Source of the DNA: an uncultured Porphyromonadaceae bacterium
GTDB taxonomy: Bacteria > Bacteroidota > Bacteroidia > Bacteroidales > Muribaculaceae
Assembly (NCBI GenBank): GCA_947175215.1
Contig: CAMWLR010000012.1
Span: forward strand, 1 to 47,961
DNA: 47,961 nt
Direction of reading: 5' to 3'
The position numbers were made by a program, and so were the translations under genes. The notes beneath the pieces were generated by a model. The model worked only from the letters and a program-made list of their open reading frames with translations. It did no database searches and was not told the DNA's origin. This document shows, piece after piece, positions 32,879-41,362 of the stretch. Numbering within the stretch: the first letter of the stretch is position 1; each line of letters opens with the position of its first letter.

Positions 32879-35026
32879 TCAGTCTTTTTTGATTAATGTG
32901 GCCGGGGCTGAGGGTTCTTTTATGCCGTCGCGTATCAGCAGCGCGTCGATCGAGGGGTCTTGGCCGCGGAAACGTTTGTAGATTACATCCGGGGCCTCTG
33001 TGCCGCCTTTCTCAAGGATATTATGGCGGAATGATGCAGCAGTTGCGGTGTCAAAAATGCCGTTCTCTTTGAAGTGTGCGAAGGCATCAGCATCGAGTAC
33101 CTCGGCCCACTTATATGAGTAGTATCCTGCTGCATATCCTCCGGCAAAGATGTGGCTGAACTGAGGTGAGGTGGCTGAGCCTTCAACATCGGGGAATATT
33201 CTCACCGACTCCATTGCGGCGCGCTCAAAGGCGATGGGATCGGCTACCTGAATCGAGTCTTTAAGAGAATGCCAGGCCATGTCGACGTAGCCGAATGATA
33301 GCTGACGCATGCAGGCGTATGCTGCGCCGAATTGTGATGATGCTATGATCTTGTCTACCATCTCCTGGGGGAGGGGTTTGCCGGTGATGTAATCTTTGGC
33401 GAACGAATCAAGGAACTCTTTCTCGGTGAGATAGTTTTCGTTGAACTGAGAGGGGAGTTCGACAAAGTCGCGATATACGTTTGTGCCCGAGAGGGATGCG
33501 TAATTACACCTTGTCAGCAGACCATGGAGAGCGTGGCCAAACTCATGCAGGAAAGTCTCGACTTCATAGGGGGTGAGCAGCGAGGGCTTGTCGGCGGTGG
33601 GTTTGGTGAAGTTCATCACGATTGACACCTGAGGACGGTGGTCAATGCCATCAGCATCAACCCACTGGTCAGAGAATCCGGTCATCCATGCGCCGGGGCG
33701 CTTGGTCTCGCGGGGGAAGAAGTCGGTATAAAGCACGCCGATAAAGCTGCCGTCGGCATCGGTCACGTCAAACGCCTTTACATCAGGGTGATATACCTCG
33801 ATCGAGTCGTTGGGAGTGAAATGTATGCCGTAGAGTTTGGTGGCGAGGCCGAAAACACCGTCGATGACATTGTCGAGTTCAAAGTAGGGTCTCAGCTGCT
33901 CCTCGTCATAAGAGTAACGCTCGTTTTTGAGTTTGTTGGCGTAATAGCTGTAATCCCATGCGTTTATCTCAACAGGCTTACCCTCGATACCTGAGGCGAA
34001 CTCGGTCAGCTCAGCCATCTCCTTGTCAAGGGCCGGGCGGTAGGCATCGCGCAGCTGATCGAGGAGTTTGTATACGTTCTCGGGGGTGCGGGCCATCGTG
34101 CGTTTGAGCGAGTGAGCGGCGTAAGTATCGCTGCTCAGCAGGGTGGCGAGTTGCTGACGCAGAGAGGCTATCTTGGTAAGGACCGGGAGATTGTTATATT
34201 CGCCCGAGGTGTTGCGGCCGGTGTATAGACGATAGAATTTCTCACGCAGGTCAGGTCTGTCAGAGTATTTCATGAAAGCCATGTAGGTAGGCTGGGCGAG
34301 TGTAAAGAGGAACTCACCTTCGCGCCCCTTGGCAGCCGCCAGCTGGGCAGCCTCGTCGACGATACCTTTGGGGAGACCCGACAGGTCATCTGAGGTGAGC
34401 CATATCTCGTAGGTGTTGAGTTCTTTGAGTACATTCTGACCGAACAGGGTTGTCAGCTCTGAGAGTTCTGACGAGATCTTGCGGAATGTCTCACGGTCTT
34501 CACCTTGCAGGTTTGCGCCTGAGAGAGCAAAGTTATTGTAGGTCTCCTCAAGGAGCATCTGCTGCTCGGGGGTAAGAGTGAGATTTGCGCGGTTGTCATA
34601 GACGGTCTTGATACGCTTCCAGAGATTCTCGTTGAGGATGATAGATGTTGAGTAGTCAGAGAGTTTGGGGGTTACACGCATCGAGATTTCCATCAGTTCG
34701 TCGTCGGCATCGGCTGACAGGATGGGGAAGAAGATGTTGAGCACCTTATTTAGGTCTTGGCCCGAACGGTCGAGAGCGACGATAGTATTCTCAAAGGTGG
34801 GTGCTTCGGGGTTATTGGCGATAGCCTCGACCTCGGCACGGGCTTTCTCGATACCGCGCTCGATGGCCGGCTCATAGTCGCTGTTGGATATACGCGAGAA
34901 CGGGGCTGTGGCGTGGGCGGTATTGAACTGTTCGGCAAAGACAGCCCCCTGAGAGGCCTGTGCCGATGATGGCATAGATGACATTAGGCAGAAAGTAAGG
35001 GTTAACAGATTTACAAGTTTCTTCAT
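32879..35026 (-). CDS. dcp: M3 family peptidyl-dipeptidase (Dcp-like)
   Basis: Zinc metallopeptidase of family M3 that removes dipeptides from peptide C termini, or cleaves oligopeptides. The 715 residues start with a signal peptide (about 1-23, SSAQA) so the enzyme is exported, probably periplasmic. The zinc motif HEFGH is at 494-498, with the downstream ELPSQFNENY helix giving the third ligand. Conserved R/Y substrate-binding regions (GGYAAGYYSY) lie near the C terminus. The length is typical for Dcp. It has a full consensus promoter and ends at a 25-bp hairpin, so it is monocistronic. OpdA-type oligopeptidase activity is an alternative. Confidence 0.94.
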   Translation of the reverse strand: MKKLVNLLTLTFCLMSSMPSSAQASQGAVFAEQFNTAHATAPFSRISNSDYEPAIERGIEKARAEVEAIANNPEAPTFENTIVALDRSGQDLNKVLNIFFPILSADADDELMEISMRVTPKLSDYSTSIILNENLWKRIKTVYDNRANLTLTPEQQMLLEETYNNFALSGANLQGEDRETFRKISSELSELTTLFGQNVLKELNTYEIWLTSDDLSGLPKGIVDEAAQLAAAKGREGEFLFTLAQPTYMAFMKYSDRPDLREKFYRLYTGRNTSGEYNNLPVLTKIASLRQQLATLLSSDTYAAHSLKRTMARTPENVYKLLDQLRDAYRPALDKEMAELTEFASGIEGKPVEINAWDYSYYANKLKNERYSYDEEQLRPYFELDNVIDGVFGLATKLYGIHFTPNDSIEVYHPDVKAFDVTDADGSFIGVLYTDFFPRETKRPGAWMTGFSDQWVDADGIDHRPQVSIVMNFTKPTADKPSLLTPYEVETFLHEFGHALHGLLTRCNYASLSGTNVYRDFVELPSQFNENYLTEKEFLDSFAKDYITGKPLPQEMVDKIIASSQFGAAYACMRQLSFGYVDMAWHSLKDSIQVADPIAFERAAMESVRIFPDVEGSATSPQFSHIFAGGYAAGYYSYKWAEVLDADAFAHFKENGIFDTATAASFRHNILEKGGTEAPDVIYKRFRGQDPSIDALLIRDGIKEPSAPATLIKKD

Positions 35027-35099
35027 TGCAGAGAGCTTTTGAGTTAGTCGGCGGAATGTCAGTCACAGAGGAGGCCGGCCGCCGGATTATTGTTTTATG

Positions 35100-35130
35100 C
35101 AAAGTTAGCTTTTTTGGATGAGACACCAAA
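35100..35130 (-). promoter_or_regulatory. dcp promoter
   Basis: TTTG (35127-35130), a 19-bp spacer and TAACTTTG (35100-35107) on the minus strand, 74 bp before the dcp start. Confidence 0.7.
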
Positions 35131-35171
35131 AAAATTTAGAGGAGTATCCACAGAGATTCGGCAAAAATTAT

Positions 35172-35179
35172 TAACTTTG
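35172..35179 (+). promoter_or_regulatory. Thioesterase-dprA promoter, -7 element
   Basis: TAACTTTG, a perfect TAnnTTTG match, 25 bp before the thioesterase ATG at 35204. It shows that the longer open frame starting at 35090 is not the true start. Confidence 0.5.
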
Positions 35180-35203
35180 ACTTTGTTAAATAACATATGC
35201 GAT

Positions 35204-35629
35204 ATGGATACCGGGCCGATCAGATCGCCACACGGCGGCTATATATTCGAGATGCCCCTCAAAGTCAGGGACTATGAGGTGGATTCACAGGGTATTGTCA
35301 ATAATGCCAATTATCTGCATTATCTCGAGCATACGCGCCATGAGTTCTGCCAGTCGCAGGGAGTGTCGTTCCGCGATATGCAGCGCGAAGGCATTGACCC
35401 GGTTGTCAGCAAGATAGAGATTACTTATCTCACCCCGCTGCGACTGGCTGATATGATGGTGAGCTGTCTCAACCTCGAGCGACGAGGGCCTCGCTTTATA
35501 TTCCGTCAGGATATATTTAACGCACGCGGCAAGCAGGTGGTCAAGGCGATAGTGACGGTGGTCTCATTAGAGAACGGTAAACTGTCGCGCGGAGACCGTC
35601 TCGCCGAGGAGTTTGCAGCATGTCTTTAA
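35204..35629 (+). CDS. Acyl-CoA thioesterase (hotdog fold)
   Basis: A 141-residue hotdog-fold thioesterase of the 4-hydroxybenzoyl-CoA/YbgC type, expected to hydrolyse acyl-CoA or acyl-ACP. The signature VRDYEVDSQGIVNNANYLHYLEH has the conserved Asp and Asn helix start, then FCQSQG and a TPLRLADMMV strand. The start at 35204 is chosen because the open frame upstream, to 35090, crosses two promoter elements; the 141-residue product is the normal size. Its last codons overlap the first ATG of dprA by 10 bp, so the two are cotranscribed. Confidence 0.88.
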   Translation: MDTGPIRSPHGGYIFEMPLKVRDYEVDSQGIVNNANYLHYLEHTRHEFCQSQGVSFRDMQREGIDPVVSKIEITYLTPLRLADMMVSCLNLERRGPRFIFRQDIFNARGKQVVKAIVTVVSLENGKLSRGDRLAEEFAACL

Positions 35630-36753
35630 CACTCAATACCGATATGGATGAACGACAGCTCATATATCGCATAGCCTTTTCACGGATCAAAGGTATGACC
35701 ATGGGGGCTGCGCATCATCTGACAGAGATGTTGGGCTCAGAGGAGGCGATGTTTACTCTGGATGTCAGAGAGATAGAGCGTCGCACAGGCTTTGGCAGTC
35801 ACGTGTTCACCTCGGCGCTACGCGATGAGATACTCGCTAAAGCGCGTAGTGAGGCAGAGTTTGTCAAGGCTCACGGCATATCGGTGTTATATTATACAGA
35901 TGACGGTTATCCCCGGAGGTTGCTTGAGTGTGAGGATGCCCCGCTGTTAATATATGCCAAAGGTAAATGTGATCTCAATGCAAGGCATTGTGTCTCGATC
36001 GTGGGGACGCGCAACGCGACCCTGTACGGCATCAATTTTATTAATAAATTGGTCGGAGATCTCGCGTCACGCCTTGATGATCTGCTGATCATAAGCGGAC
36101 TCGCTCTGGGTTGTGATATAACGGCTCACCGGGCGGCGATCAAAGCCGGCGTGCCGACAGTTGGAGTTGTCGCTCACGGGCTCGATATGATCTATCCTGC
36201 CGAGAACCGTAACGATGCAGCGCGGATGGCTTGCGGAGCGGGGATGGTGCTGACCGACTATCCGAGCCACACACGCCCGTTCAGGGGTAATTTCCTGGCC
36301 CGAAACCGTATAGTGGCAGGTCTGTCTGATTGTGTCGTTGTTGCGGAGTCGGCTGCTGATCATGGTGGTGCGCTCTATACTGCGCGCCTTGCGCAGGAGT
36401 ATAATCGTGAGGTAGTGGCACTGCCGGGTCGCACGAGTGACCATTACAGTGGCGGTTGCAACAAGCTGATACGCAAGAATGTGGCTGCGTTGTGTACCTC
36501 GGCCGACGATCTGATAGAGACGATGGGTTGGACGGGTAAACCGATCGAAGGCGACCAACAGCCGCTGTTCAGAGAATATTCAGATGAAGAGCAGGCGATC
36601 ATTGATCTGTTGACACGCGAGGGTGAGGCCCGGGTAAATCAGATCACCGCCCACACCGGTCTCCCTGTCGGCAAGCTGATGGGTATATTGATGGAACTCG
36701 AGATGGAGGGGGTGATAATGGCGTTGCCCGGATCGAGATACCGTATAGCCTGA
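35620..36753 (+). CDS. dprA: DNA-processing protein DprA
   Basis: DprA/Smf loads RecA on incoming single-stranded DNA during transformation. The 377 residues have an N-terminal helix-hairpin-helix-like region (1-80). The Rossmann-like fold has VGTRNA at 128-133, SGLALGCDITAH at 159-170, and FRGNFLARNRIVAGLS at about 221-236, the family signature for DNA binding. A C-terminal winged helix occupies about 320-377. Start at 35620 overlaps the thioesterase by 10 bp; an alternative ATG is at 35644 (MDERQLIYR). No other competence genes are present in view. DprA is widespread also in species not known to be transformable. Confidence 0.95.
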   Translation: MSLTLNTDMDERQLIYRIAFSRIKGMTMGAAHHLTEMLGSEEAMFTLDVREIERRTGFGSHVFTSALRDEILAKARSEAEFVKAHGISVLYYTDDGYPRRLLECEDAPLLIYAKGKCDLNARHCVSIVGTRNATLYGINFINKLVGDLASRLDDLLIISGLALGCDITAHRAAIKAGVPTVGVVAHGLDMIYPAENRNDAARMACGAGMVLTDYPSHTRPFRGNFLARNRIVAGLSDCVVVAESAADHGGALYTARLAQEYNREVVALPGRTSDHYSGGCNKLIRKNVAALCTSADDLIETMGWTGKPIEGDQQPLFREYSDEEQAIIDLLTREGEARVNQITAHTGLPVGKLMGILMELEMEGVIMALPGSRYRIA

Positions 36754-36794
36754 TACCCACACCTGATTAGTATTAATAACTATCTAAAAACATA

Positions 36795-37676
36795 ATGACC
36801 ATGGAAAAGAAAATCATCGCTCCATCAGAGCTTATCATTAATCCTGACGGATCAGTGTTTCATCTCCACCTCCGTCCTGACCAATTGTGTGACCGTATAA
36901 TATTAGTGGGTGATCCGGCCCGCGTGAATATCGTAGCAGAGCATTTTGATACCCGGGACTTTGAAGTGTCGTCACGTGAGTTCCACACTATCGGCGGTAC
37001 ATACAAGGGGAAACCTATAATGTGTCTCAGTCATGGCATCGGCCCTGACAATATCGACATTGTTATAAACGAACTTGATGCACTGGCCAATATAGATTTC
37101 AACACCCGCGAAGTCAAGGATAACCATCGACAGCTGACGATGGTGCGTATCGGCACGTCGGGTGCGCTGCAACCCGAATTGATCGTCGGTACACCGGTCA
37201 TCGCCGAGAAGGCTATCGGATTTGACGGCGTGCTTAACTATTATGCCGGCCGCAATGAGGTGGCTGACGTGGAGTTTGAAAAAGCATTCTGTGATCATAC
37301 CCAATGGAATCCTCTCTGGGCCAAACCTTACGTGGTGGATGCAGACGCCACCCTGGTCGATCAGATCGGACGTGACGATATGGTGCGCGGCAACACGATC
37401 TCGGCTGTCGGATTCTATGGTCCGCAGGGTCGCGAACTGAGACTGCCGCTGGCTAATCCGGGACTTAACTCAAGTATCGAGGAGTTTAGGATTAACGGCC
37501 GCAAGGTCACTAACTATGAGATGGAGTCTGCTCCGTTGCAGGGCCTCGGCCGTCTTATGGGGCATCGCGCGATGACCGTCTGCTCGATCATCGCCAACCG
37601 TATGCGCCACGATGTCACACCTAATTATAAGACTGCCGTAAGGGATCTTATCTCGACTGTGCTCGACCGCATCTGA
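36795..37676 (+). CDS. udp: Nucleoside phosphorylase (uridine-phosphorylase-like)
   Basis: Phosphorylase of the PNP/UDP family that splits a nucleoside with phosphate to a free base and ribose 1-phosphate. In the 293 residues: a phosphate loop, VGDPARV, near 38-44; SHGIGPDN near 79; an RIGTSGAL segment near 117; and the substrate region TNYEMESAPL near 239 with the conserved ExEs acid. These are typical of uridine phosphorylase, but purine-type activity is not excluded, so the gene symbol is tentative. A second ATG follows two codons after the first. It starts 41 bp after dprA on the same strand. Confidence 0.85.
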   Translation: MTMEKKIIAPSELIINPDGSVFHLHLRPDQLCDRIILVGDPARVNIVAEHFDTRDFEVSSREFHTIGGTYKGKPIMCLSHGIGPDNIDIVINELDALANIDFNTREVKDNHRQLTMVRIGTSGALQPELIVGTPVIAEKAIGFDGVLNYYAGRNEVADVEFEKAFCDHTQWNPLWAKPYVVDADATLVDQIGRDDMVRGNTISAVGFYGPQGRELRLPLANPGLNSSIEEFRINGRKVTNYEMESAPLQGLGRLMGHRAMTVCSIIANRMRHDVTPNYKTAVRDLISTVLDRI

Positions 37677-37726
37677 CAATAGATTATTTAAGTTATCACC
37701 TGACGTTGTAAACTATATAAAAATAT

Positions 37727-38287
37727 ATGAACGCAGAAGAGATCTGGAAATCAATGCTGAGCGGCGAAGTGTATGACGCTACTCATCCCGAGCTGCTCAG
37801 AAAACTTATGATAACTCGCGAGAAACTATGGGAGTATAATCATCTGCGCCCAACGGAGACCGGGCGTATGCGCGAGATAATCGAGAGTCTGCTGGGGTCT
37901 TATGGCGACTGGTTTCAGATCAACCAGCCCTTTAGATGTGACTATGGTGAGAATATCCATATCGGGCAGAATTTCTTTGCCAATTTTAATCTCACCATAC
38001 TTGACGAGGCAGAGGTCAGGATGGGTGACAACGTTTTTATCGGTCCGAATGTGAGCATATACACGGCCTGTCATCCTCTGGATGCCGAGACACGCAATAC
38101 TGCTGTCGAATGGGCCGAGCCGGTCACTATCGGCAACAATGTGTGGATCGGAGGATCGGTGACTATCGTGCCGGGTGTAACTATCGGCAATAATGTCGTC
38201 ATCGGGGCCGGATCGGTTGTTGTCAAGGATGTGCCTGACACTGTGGCTGTCGCGGGTAACCCGGCGCGTATCATCAAGCAGCTCTGA
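37727..38287 (+). CDS. maa: Sugar O-acetyltransferase (maltose/galactoside type)
   Basis: Acetyl-CoA-dependent acetyltransferase of the left-handed beta-helix (hexapeptide) family. The 186 residues start with an N-terminal helical region (1-60). Hexapeptide strands (IGQNFF, IGPNVS, IGNNVWIGG, IGNNVVIGAGS) follow, with the catalytic His in ACHPLD near 111 and a C-terminal GNPARII. This matches Maa/LacA enzymes that acetylate sugars in the cytoplasm. It lies 50 bp after the nucleoside phosphorylase, on the same strand. The physiological role (detoxification of non-metabolised sugars) is inferred from the family. Confidence 0.9.
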   Translation: MNAEEIWKSMLSGEVYDATHPELLRKLMITREKLWEYNHLRPTETGRMREIIESLLGSYGDWFQINQPFRCDYGENIHIGQNFFANFNLTILDEAEVRMGDNVFIGPNVSIYTACHPLDAETRNTAVEWAEPVTIGNNVWIGGSVTIVPGVTIGNNVVIGAGSVVVKDVPDTVAVAGNPARIIKQL

Positions 38288-38334
38288 CTGTCTCTTTGAG
38301 TGATTAATTTGAGACGGCGTCGTTATAAAACACG

Positions 38335-38379
38335 AGTGACGGTGTGTCGGGACCATAAGGTCTGAGACACACCGTCACT
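38335..38379. terminator. Bidirectional terminator between maa and tetR
   Basis: A perfect 14-bp stem (38335-38348 with 38366-38379) with a small ACC/GGT inner pair. Minus-strand side is followed by TTTTAT. It separates converging genes. Confidence 0.7.
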
Positions 38380-38398
38380 GTTAGAGATTGGTGTCAGA

Positions 38399-39244
38399 TT
38401 ATTTGTTGAGGACGCAACGGTCGATGATGTCGGCCGACACACCCTCTTCGCGCAGTTTGTCGGCGATAAGGTTGCGGTCGGCGATGCTGCGGGCGCGGAT
38501 CAACTCCTCGATATGGTCGCGGAAGTCGTTGCGGATCTGCTCACGGCAAGCGTTCTCAAAATTATGGCGGTAGTCATGGGCTGTGACGTTGCCCCCGTTC
38601 TCTGCCTCGAGTTTCTCATCCTCTTCCTGACCGAAGATAAGTACAGAGAGCTGACGGATGGCGTTGACCAGACGGCGTTTACCCTCGACGGTGCGGATGT
38701 CGATGCCTGAGATGGTCGAGCGGTCTTTGTGCAGGATGATGTAATAGAGACCGGCCACGAGCAGTGCTGTTATGGCATCAACATCAATATCATCACGCTG
38801 ATAGATGCGGGTGTGCATCGTGCTGAACTCCATGGCGTGGATCTCGCGCAGACGTGCGGTACGCTCGGTTGTCATGTTGCCCTCAGCGACCTCCCAACGT
38901 AGCAACTCGACCATGATTTCATCATCGAGAAGTTTGTTGAGAAGTCTCTCGATGAGGTTGCTGTATCCCTCGGCAGTGGGGACTTGCTCTTTATGCTCGC
39001 GCAGGATATCTGCCAGCCAGTAATCATACTCTTTGACAAATTCGTCATAAAATTCGCGCAGATTTTTGTAGCGATTATAAAACACAATCGGCTCAATTTT
39101 AGCACGTTTGACGATGTCAGTCACTAATGCGAGCGAAAAACCCTTCTTTCTGATTTGATACAAGGCGGCTTTGTAGATGGCTTCTTCGATGTCGGCCTTA
39201 GAGCGACGAGGCCGTCTTGGTTTAACTACCTTTTCTGATTCCAT
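38399..39244 (-). CDS. TetR-family transcriptional regulator
   Basis: A 281-residue regulator. The N-terminal arm is basic (KVVKPRRPRRSK), followed by the TetR DNA-binding helix-turn-helix at about 20-62 (IEEAIYKAALYQIRKKGFSLA, then a second helix with VFYNRYKNLREFYDEF). The remaining helical domain would bind a ligand, and it carries an extra C-terminal segment (about 225-281), making it longer than the usual 200 residues. It has a full consensus promoter. A perfect 9-bp dyad lies between promoter and gene, so it probably represses itself. No transporter or efflux target is next to it. Confidence 0.85.
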   Translation of the reverse strand: MESEKVVKPRRPRRSKADIEEAIYKAALYQIRKKGFSLALVTDIVKRAKIEPIVFYNRYKNLREFYDEFVKEYDYWLADILREHKEQVPTAEGYSNLIERLLNKLLDDEIMVELLRWEVAEGNMTTERTARLREIHAMEFSTMHTRIYQRDDIDVDAITALLVAGLYYIILHKDRSTISGIDIRTVEGKRRLVNAIRQLSVLIFGQEEDEKLEAENGGNVTAHDYRHNFENACREQIRNDFRDHIEELIRARSIADRNLIADKLREEGVSADIIDRCVLNK

Positions 39245-39282
39245 ATTCGTATGTAATTTAAGCCATGTGGCTTTTCATGGTT

Positions 39283-39306
39283 ATCTTATAAAGTGGCTTA
39301 TAAGAT
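39283..39306. promoter_or_regulatory. Candidate TetR operator (perfect dyad)
   Basis: ATCTTATAA at 39283-39291 and TTATAAGAT at 39298-39306 form a perfect 9-bp inverted repeat with a 6-bp centre, about 19 bp downstream of the tetR -7 element. A second palindrome, AAGCCATGTGGCTT (39260-39273), follows. Confidence 0.55.
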
Positions 39307-39324
39307 TTGCATTGGATGCATTTG

Positions 39325-39356
39325 CAAAAATATGTATTATTTTATAATATCCCAAA
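39325..39356 (-). promoter_or_regulatory. tetR promoter
   Basis: TTTG (39353-39356), a 20-bp spacer and TATTTTTG (39325-39332) on the minus strand: full consensus match. Confidence 0.65.
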
Positions 39357-39386
39357 TTTTGAGATTTAATTTACGTTTCAAACGGC

Positions 39387-40757
39387 TTATTTTTGGATTT
39401 CGACAGCCAGCATACGGTGTCCAAATCGGCAGTATATACACTTGTTCTTCTCACAATATTCGCGCCGCAGTTGTATCATCGCCTGAGAGTCGAACGCATC
39501 GTGGCATGCCACACCGGCCGATGTGAAGAGTCTGACATCCTTGTTGTCCTCGGCACGAAAACAGCGAAGCAGGTCGGGTATGAGGCTGACGGTATCTATG
39601 TCACCGCGGGCAGTGGCACGGGCGAGTATTAACGGTATGGCGACATTTATCATCAGTCGGTCGATGGTGGCCTCGTTGAGAGCGCGGGGCGATGCCCCGT
39701 ATGTGTTTGCAAATGTATATCTTGTGGTCCAGAATCCGGTCAGCCGTATGTCAAATTCACGGCGTATCGCGGATAGTGACGGCAGGTCAGGATATTCTAT
39801 ACCGTCGGTATGTGAGTAATAGCATATACTCTCCATGGCTGCCTTTGATCGTGCCCGGTAAAAGTCTGCGATGATGTCATCAAGTTGGCCGATAAGTCTG
39901 AACCCCTGATGGATTTTCTGAGCGAGCATCGCCAGACGGCGGTATGGGAAATTCTGCGGGCGAGTGCGGGCCAGCTTCCATTGCAGCGGAATCGGAGTGA
40001 GACTGAATTTCCGGGCCATAAACTGATATTCCTGTCTCAGACGTGTCACATAACCGTCCTCATCGGCTGTGGGAGAGGGTATCATGCCGGCCTGACCGAA
40101 GATCAACGCCTCCATTGTCACAAGTTCGTCGCGGTGGCGGTTGAGAAACTTGAGCGGCAGATTCTTGGCAAGGATTTCAAATGGTTCGGCATTGAGTCCG
40201 AATCCGAGTGCGCGTGAGAGAGTAATATAGGCAGCTGCCTCCCAGTCACCCTCGGTGTATTCAACGAGCCGGAGGATACGGTCTGATTTATTGTAAAGTC
40301 GTTGCAGTGCAAGCGCCGAGATCCACTCGGTATGAAACAGGGTCGGCAGTGTCGCTATGGTAGAGGCGCAGGGGAGTGATGACGCGGCCCCTGACATCAG
40401 CAGGTTGCAACGGGCCGCGGCGGCAGATGAACATCTGACGGTTATCTGTGGTATCACATTGCCGTCAGGCCGGTATACGGGTGCGTCATCTGTCATGACA
40501 ACATGCAGTATCACAGAGTCATACGCACGGTCACGATCATGCCCGTGACGATACCAGTCAGAGGCCTTAACGTGTAGTTCGATATTACCGGCCCATCTCT
40601 GACCGCCTATCTCAATAGATGCGTTGAAAAAATCAGGACCTGCATCGCAGTTAAGTGTGCCGGGATTGAGTATCCTGACCTGACGACCGTCTGAGGTGAC
40701 CAGCGGAGTGTAATCCCATAGACGGTGCTGCCACACAAACTGCATCAGTTTCTCCAT
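39387..40757 (-). CDS. DUF2851 family protein
   Basis: A 456-residue cytoplasmic protein that I assign to DUF2851, a Bacteroidetes family of unknown function. The start MEKLMQFVWQHRLWDY and ILNPGTLNCDAGPDFFNASI segment are typical, with a beta domain (GNIELHVKASDW) near 60. A large helical part follows, and the C terminus has two cysteine pairs (CEKNKCIYC) that may bind metal. It overlaps coaE by 13 bp, or an alternative start at 40745 removes the overlap. Function unknown. Confidence 0.85.
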   Translation of the reverse strand: MEKLMQFVWQHRLWDYTPLVTSDGRQVRILNPGTLNCDAGPDFFNASIEIGGQRWAGNIELHVKASDWYRHGHDRDRAYDSVILHVVMTDDAPVYRPDGNVIPQITVRCSSAAAARCNLLMSGAASSLPCASTIATLPTLFHTEWISALALQRLYNKSDRILRLVEYTEGDWEAAAYITLSRALGFGLNAEPFEILAKNLPLKFLNRHRDELVTMEALIFGQAGMIPSPTADEDGYVTRLRQEYQFMARKFSLTPIPLQWKLARTRPQNFPYRRLAMLAQKIHQGFRLIGQLDDIIADFYRARSKAAMESICYYSHTDGIEYPDLPSLSAIRREFDIRLTGFWTTRYTFANTYGASPRALNEATIDRLMINVAIPLILARATARGDIDTVSLIPDLLRCFRAEDNKDVRLFTSAGVACHDAFDSQAMIQLRREYCEKNKCIYCRFGHRMLAVEIQK

Positions 40758-41362
40758 TGTGGGGCGGGGGGTATGGGTAGGTTGTAATTATTCAGTAAGC
40801 GGGTAATTTGCGGGAATATTGCTGTAGTCCCGTCATTGTCGATGATCTTCAGGTCGACCGGCAACAGTGAGGCCTCAACTGCTGTCTGATTGCCCATTCT
40901 CGCCCTGATTTCATCAGGAGTGGCGTTGTCGCGCAGGCACGCGCGCCGTAATCTTATCTCCTGGGGGGCATCGACCAGCCACACCTCGTCAACCAGTGTA
41001 TGCAGATTACTCTCAATCAGTATGGCCGTCTCAATAAATAGGATAGGGTCTGATGTTTGTCTTGCATGCCAACGCTGTATATCGGCGATGACGCGCTCAT
41101 GCACAATCTCATTAAGGCGGTCGAGTTTAGCCCGGTCTGCAAAGACAATCGAGGCCAAGTACTTACGGTTGATTGTGCCATCACAAATTGCTCCCGGGGC
41201 GATGTCTCGGGCGATAAGCCGGTGTATCTCAGTGTCATTATCCATTAGGCGGCGGGCTCGCGAGTCACAGTCATAGACCCTGTAACCGATGAGTGACAGG
41301 GTACGGCAAACGGCTGACTTACCGCTGCCTATACCTCCGGTGACGGCAATGAGAAGGGCCAT
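40745..41362 (-). CDS. coaE: Dephospho-CoA kinase
   Basis: Last enzyme of coenzyme A synthesis; phosphorylates the 3' hydroxyl of dephospho-CoA. The 205 residues have Walker A VTGGIGSGKSAVC at about 7-19, the conserved DCDSRAR following it, and later RRACLRDNATPDE lid region. Length is typical. It directly abuts the YbbR-domain gene stop and overlaps the DUF2851 gene, so the set is cotranscribed: nusB-yajC-ybbR-coaE-DUF2851, an order I associate with Bacteroidetes. Confidence 0.95.
   Translation of the reverse strand: MALLIAVTGGIGSGKSAVCRTLSLIGYRVYDCDSRARRLMDNDTEIHRLIARDIAPGAICDGTINRKYLASIVFADRAKLDRLNEIVHERVIADIQRWHARQTSDPILFIETAILIESNLHTLVDEVWLVDAPQEIRLRRACLRDNATPDEIRARMGNQTAVEASLLPVDLKIIDNDGTTAIFPQITRLLNNYNLPIPPAPQWRN

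Noticed and set aside
35090-35203. N-terminal extension of the thioesterase
   Set aside because: It would run through the divergent dcp promoter and the thioesterase -7 element, and the extra residues do not fit the hotdog family.
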